In this document: piece after piece, positions 63,389-64,000 of the stretch
How the letters are laid out: each line of letters begins with the position of its first letter
How positions within the stretch are numbered: the stretch's first letter is position 1
Made by a program: the position numbers and the translations under genes
Assembly (NCBI RefSeq): GCF_001676785.2
Contig: NZ_CP015910.2
Span: forward strand, 2,976,001 to 3,040,000
Direction of reading: 5' to 3'
Length of the DNA stretch: 64,000 nt
DNA from: Brachyspira hyodysenteriae ATCC 27164
GTDB lineage: Bacteria > Spirochaetota > Brachyspiria > Brachyspirales > Brachyspiraceae
The notes under the pieces: model-generated
Told to the model about the DNA's origin: nothing
Database searches by the model: none
What the model saw: only the letters and a program-made list of their open reading frames with translations

Positions 63389-64000
63389 CTAATTCTTGGA
63401 AAATTTATTTACTAATTCTACCCTATTCTTGACTCCTGATTTCTCATATATATTAGCCACATGATTATTTACCGTATTAAGAGATATGCTAAGTATTAAT
63501 GAAACTTCCTTATTAGTTTTACCATCTAAAAGATAAGATAATATTTCTTTTTCCCTTCTAGTGAGATTTATATCTATTTCTTTGCCGGATTCATTTTCTA
63601 TTTTAGAGTTATCTATCATATTATTTTTCATATTGCTTGTATTTGACATTTTATTATTAACTATATTAATAAAATACCAAGATAAATAACCAAGCATCAC
63701 TAAATTCCACCATATATAAAACAAGAGCAATGTTATATCCATAGAACCTATATCAGCAACTTCCATTCTATAAAGAATAAGCTGATACATAAGAACTGGA
63801 TATATTATTATAGTTATAAGACCTAATATCTTTACTATTAATTTCATTGTCTTATCTTTTATACTCTTATAATTTATAGCCCCTATTACAAAAATAACTA
63901 TTATAGATATATAAAAAATTATGCTGCTTATAATGTAAATATCAAATGTTATCAATATTCCCAATATACTCAAAATAAAATGAATTATTGATAAACTAAT
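63389..64000 (-). CDS. Membrane-bound LuxR-type regulator (5' end outside window)
   Basis: The visible part has several membrane helices (YIISSIIFYISIIVIFVIGAI, ILGLITIIIYPVLMYQLIL, LLLFYIWWNLVMLGYLSWYF), a polar linker and a C-terminal LuxR helix-turn-helix (LTRREKEILSYLLDGKTNKEV, SLNTVNNHVANIYEKSGVKN). The frame is open to the window edge. A TTG at 63973 has no ribosome binding site and falls in a hydrophobic helix, so the gene probably continues to the right. It would be a membrane-tethered transcription factor. The signal is unknown. Confidence 0.8.
   Translation of the reverse strand: MSLSIIHFILSILGILITFDIYIISSIIFYISIIVIFVIGAINYKSIKDKTMKLIVKILGLITIIIYPVLMYQLILYRMEVADIGSMDITLLLFYIWWNLVMLGYLSWYFINIVNNKMSNTSNMKNNMIDNSKIENESGKEIDINLTRREKEILSYLLDGKTNKEVSLILSISLNTVNNHVANIYEKSGVKNRVELVNKFSKN

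Overview
This AT-rich window reads as chromosome of an anaerobic gut spirochaete, most likely Brachyspira. The reasons are the very low GC content, a spirochaete-type FlgF next to large chemotaxis receptors, a rubredoxin-tailed flavin reductase, abundant small lipoproteins, and fermentative and PTS genes. The genus is recognised from protein family resemblance and not from a search, and the species is not assigned. I saw no tRNA, rRNA, CRISPR array, insertion sequence or prophage.

Layout. 0.2-6.5 kb: chemotaxis receptor, ruvB, an M23 envelope peptidase and a solo adenine methyltransferase. 7-16 kb (minus strand): flavoredoxin/rubredoxin, alanine symporter, alanine racemase, a second receptor, flgF and murA. 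16-19.6 kb: an unknown gene, der, plsY, a broken lipoprotein gene and an intact one. 19.9-25.5 kb: three MATE exporters and an isolated hisF. 25.9-32.4 kb: a PepSY-like protein, AddB, a UDP-glucuronate decarboxylase and two duplicated lipoproteins. 32.5-36 kb: a copper ATPase and a DUF4405-like membrane protein. 36.2-42.3 kb: metN, metI, an LDH-family dehydrogenase and four tandem MetQ-like lipoproteins. 42.4-47.8 kb (minus): an apparent N-acetylmuramic acid utilisation operon with a mannose-class PTS, murQ and an RpiR regulator behind two matching palindromic operators. 48-55 kb: small protein, NfeD, DMT transporter, folD, TPR protein and a second alanine symporter. 55-61.7 kb (minus): iron alcohol dehydrogenase, a fructose-type PTS/aldolase operon with a DeoR regulator and two EIIA proteins, and a TonB-like protein. 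62-64 kb: rsmI, a FlgM-like gene and a membrane LuxR-type regulator cut by the window edge.

The most striking feature outside the genes is a family of modular intergenic elements, 12 copies covering about 5% of the window. One unit has an ~84 bp module (F) closed by GC-rich inverted ends (ACGCACGGT / ACCGTGCGT), followed by two GGGYGGG tracts whose starts lie 76-78 bp apart. Units occur alone, as a head-to-head pair forming a ~430 bp palindrome, or sharing one F module. The paired ends of F change together between copies. This mosaic resembles BIME elements of enterobacteria in organisation, but I do not recognise the sequence.

Other notable signals are: two 16-bp sites one base from the bacterial parS consensus, in exact reverse-complement orientation 202 bp apart (61832-62049); two genes (M23 peptidase and rsmI) whose ribosome binding sites point to ATT start codons; and two promoters preceded by three tandem 11-bp repeats.
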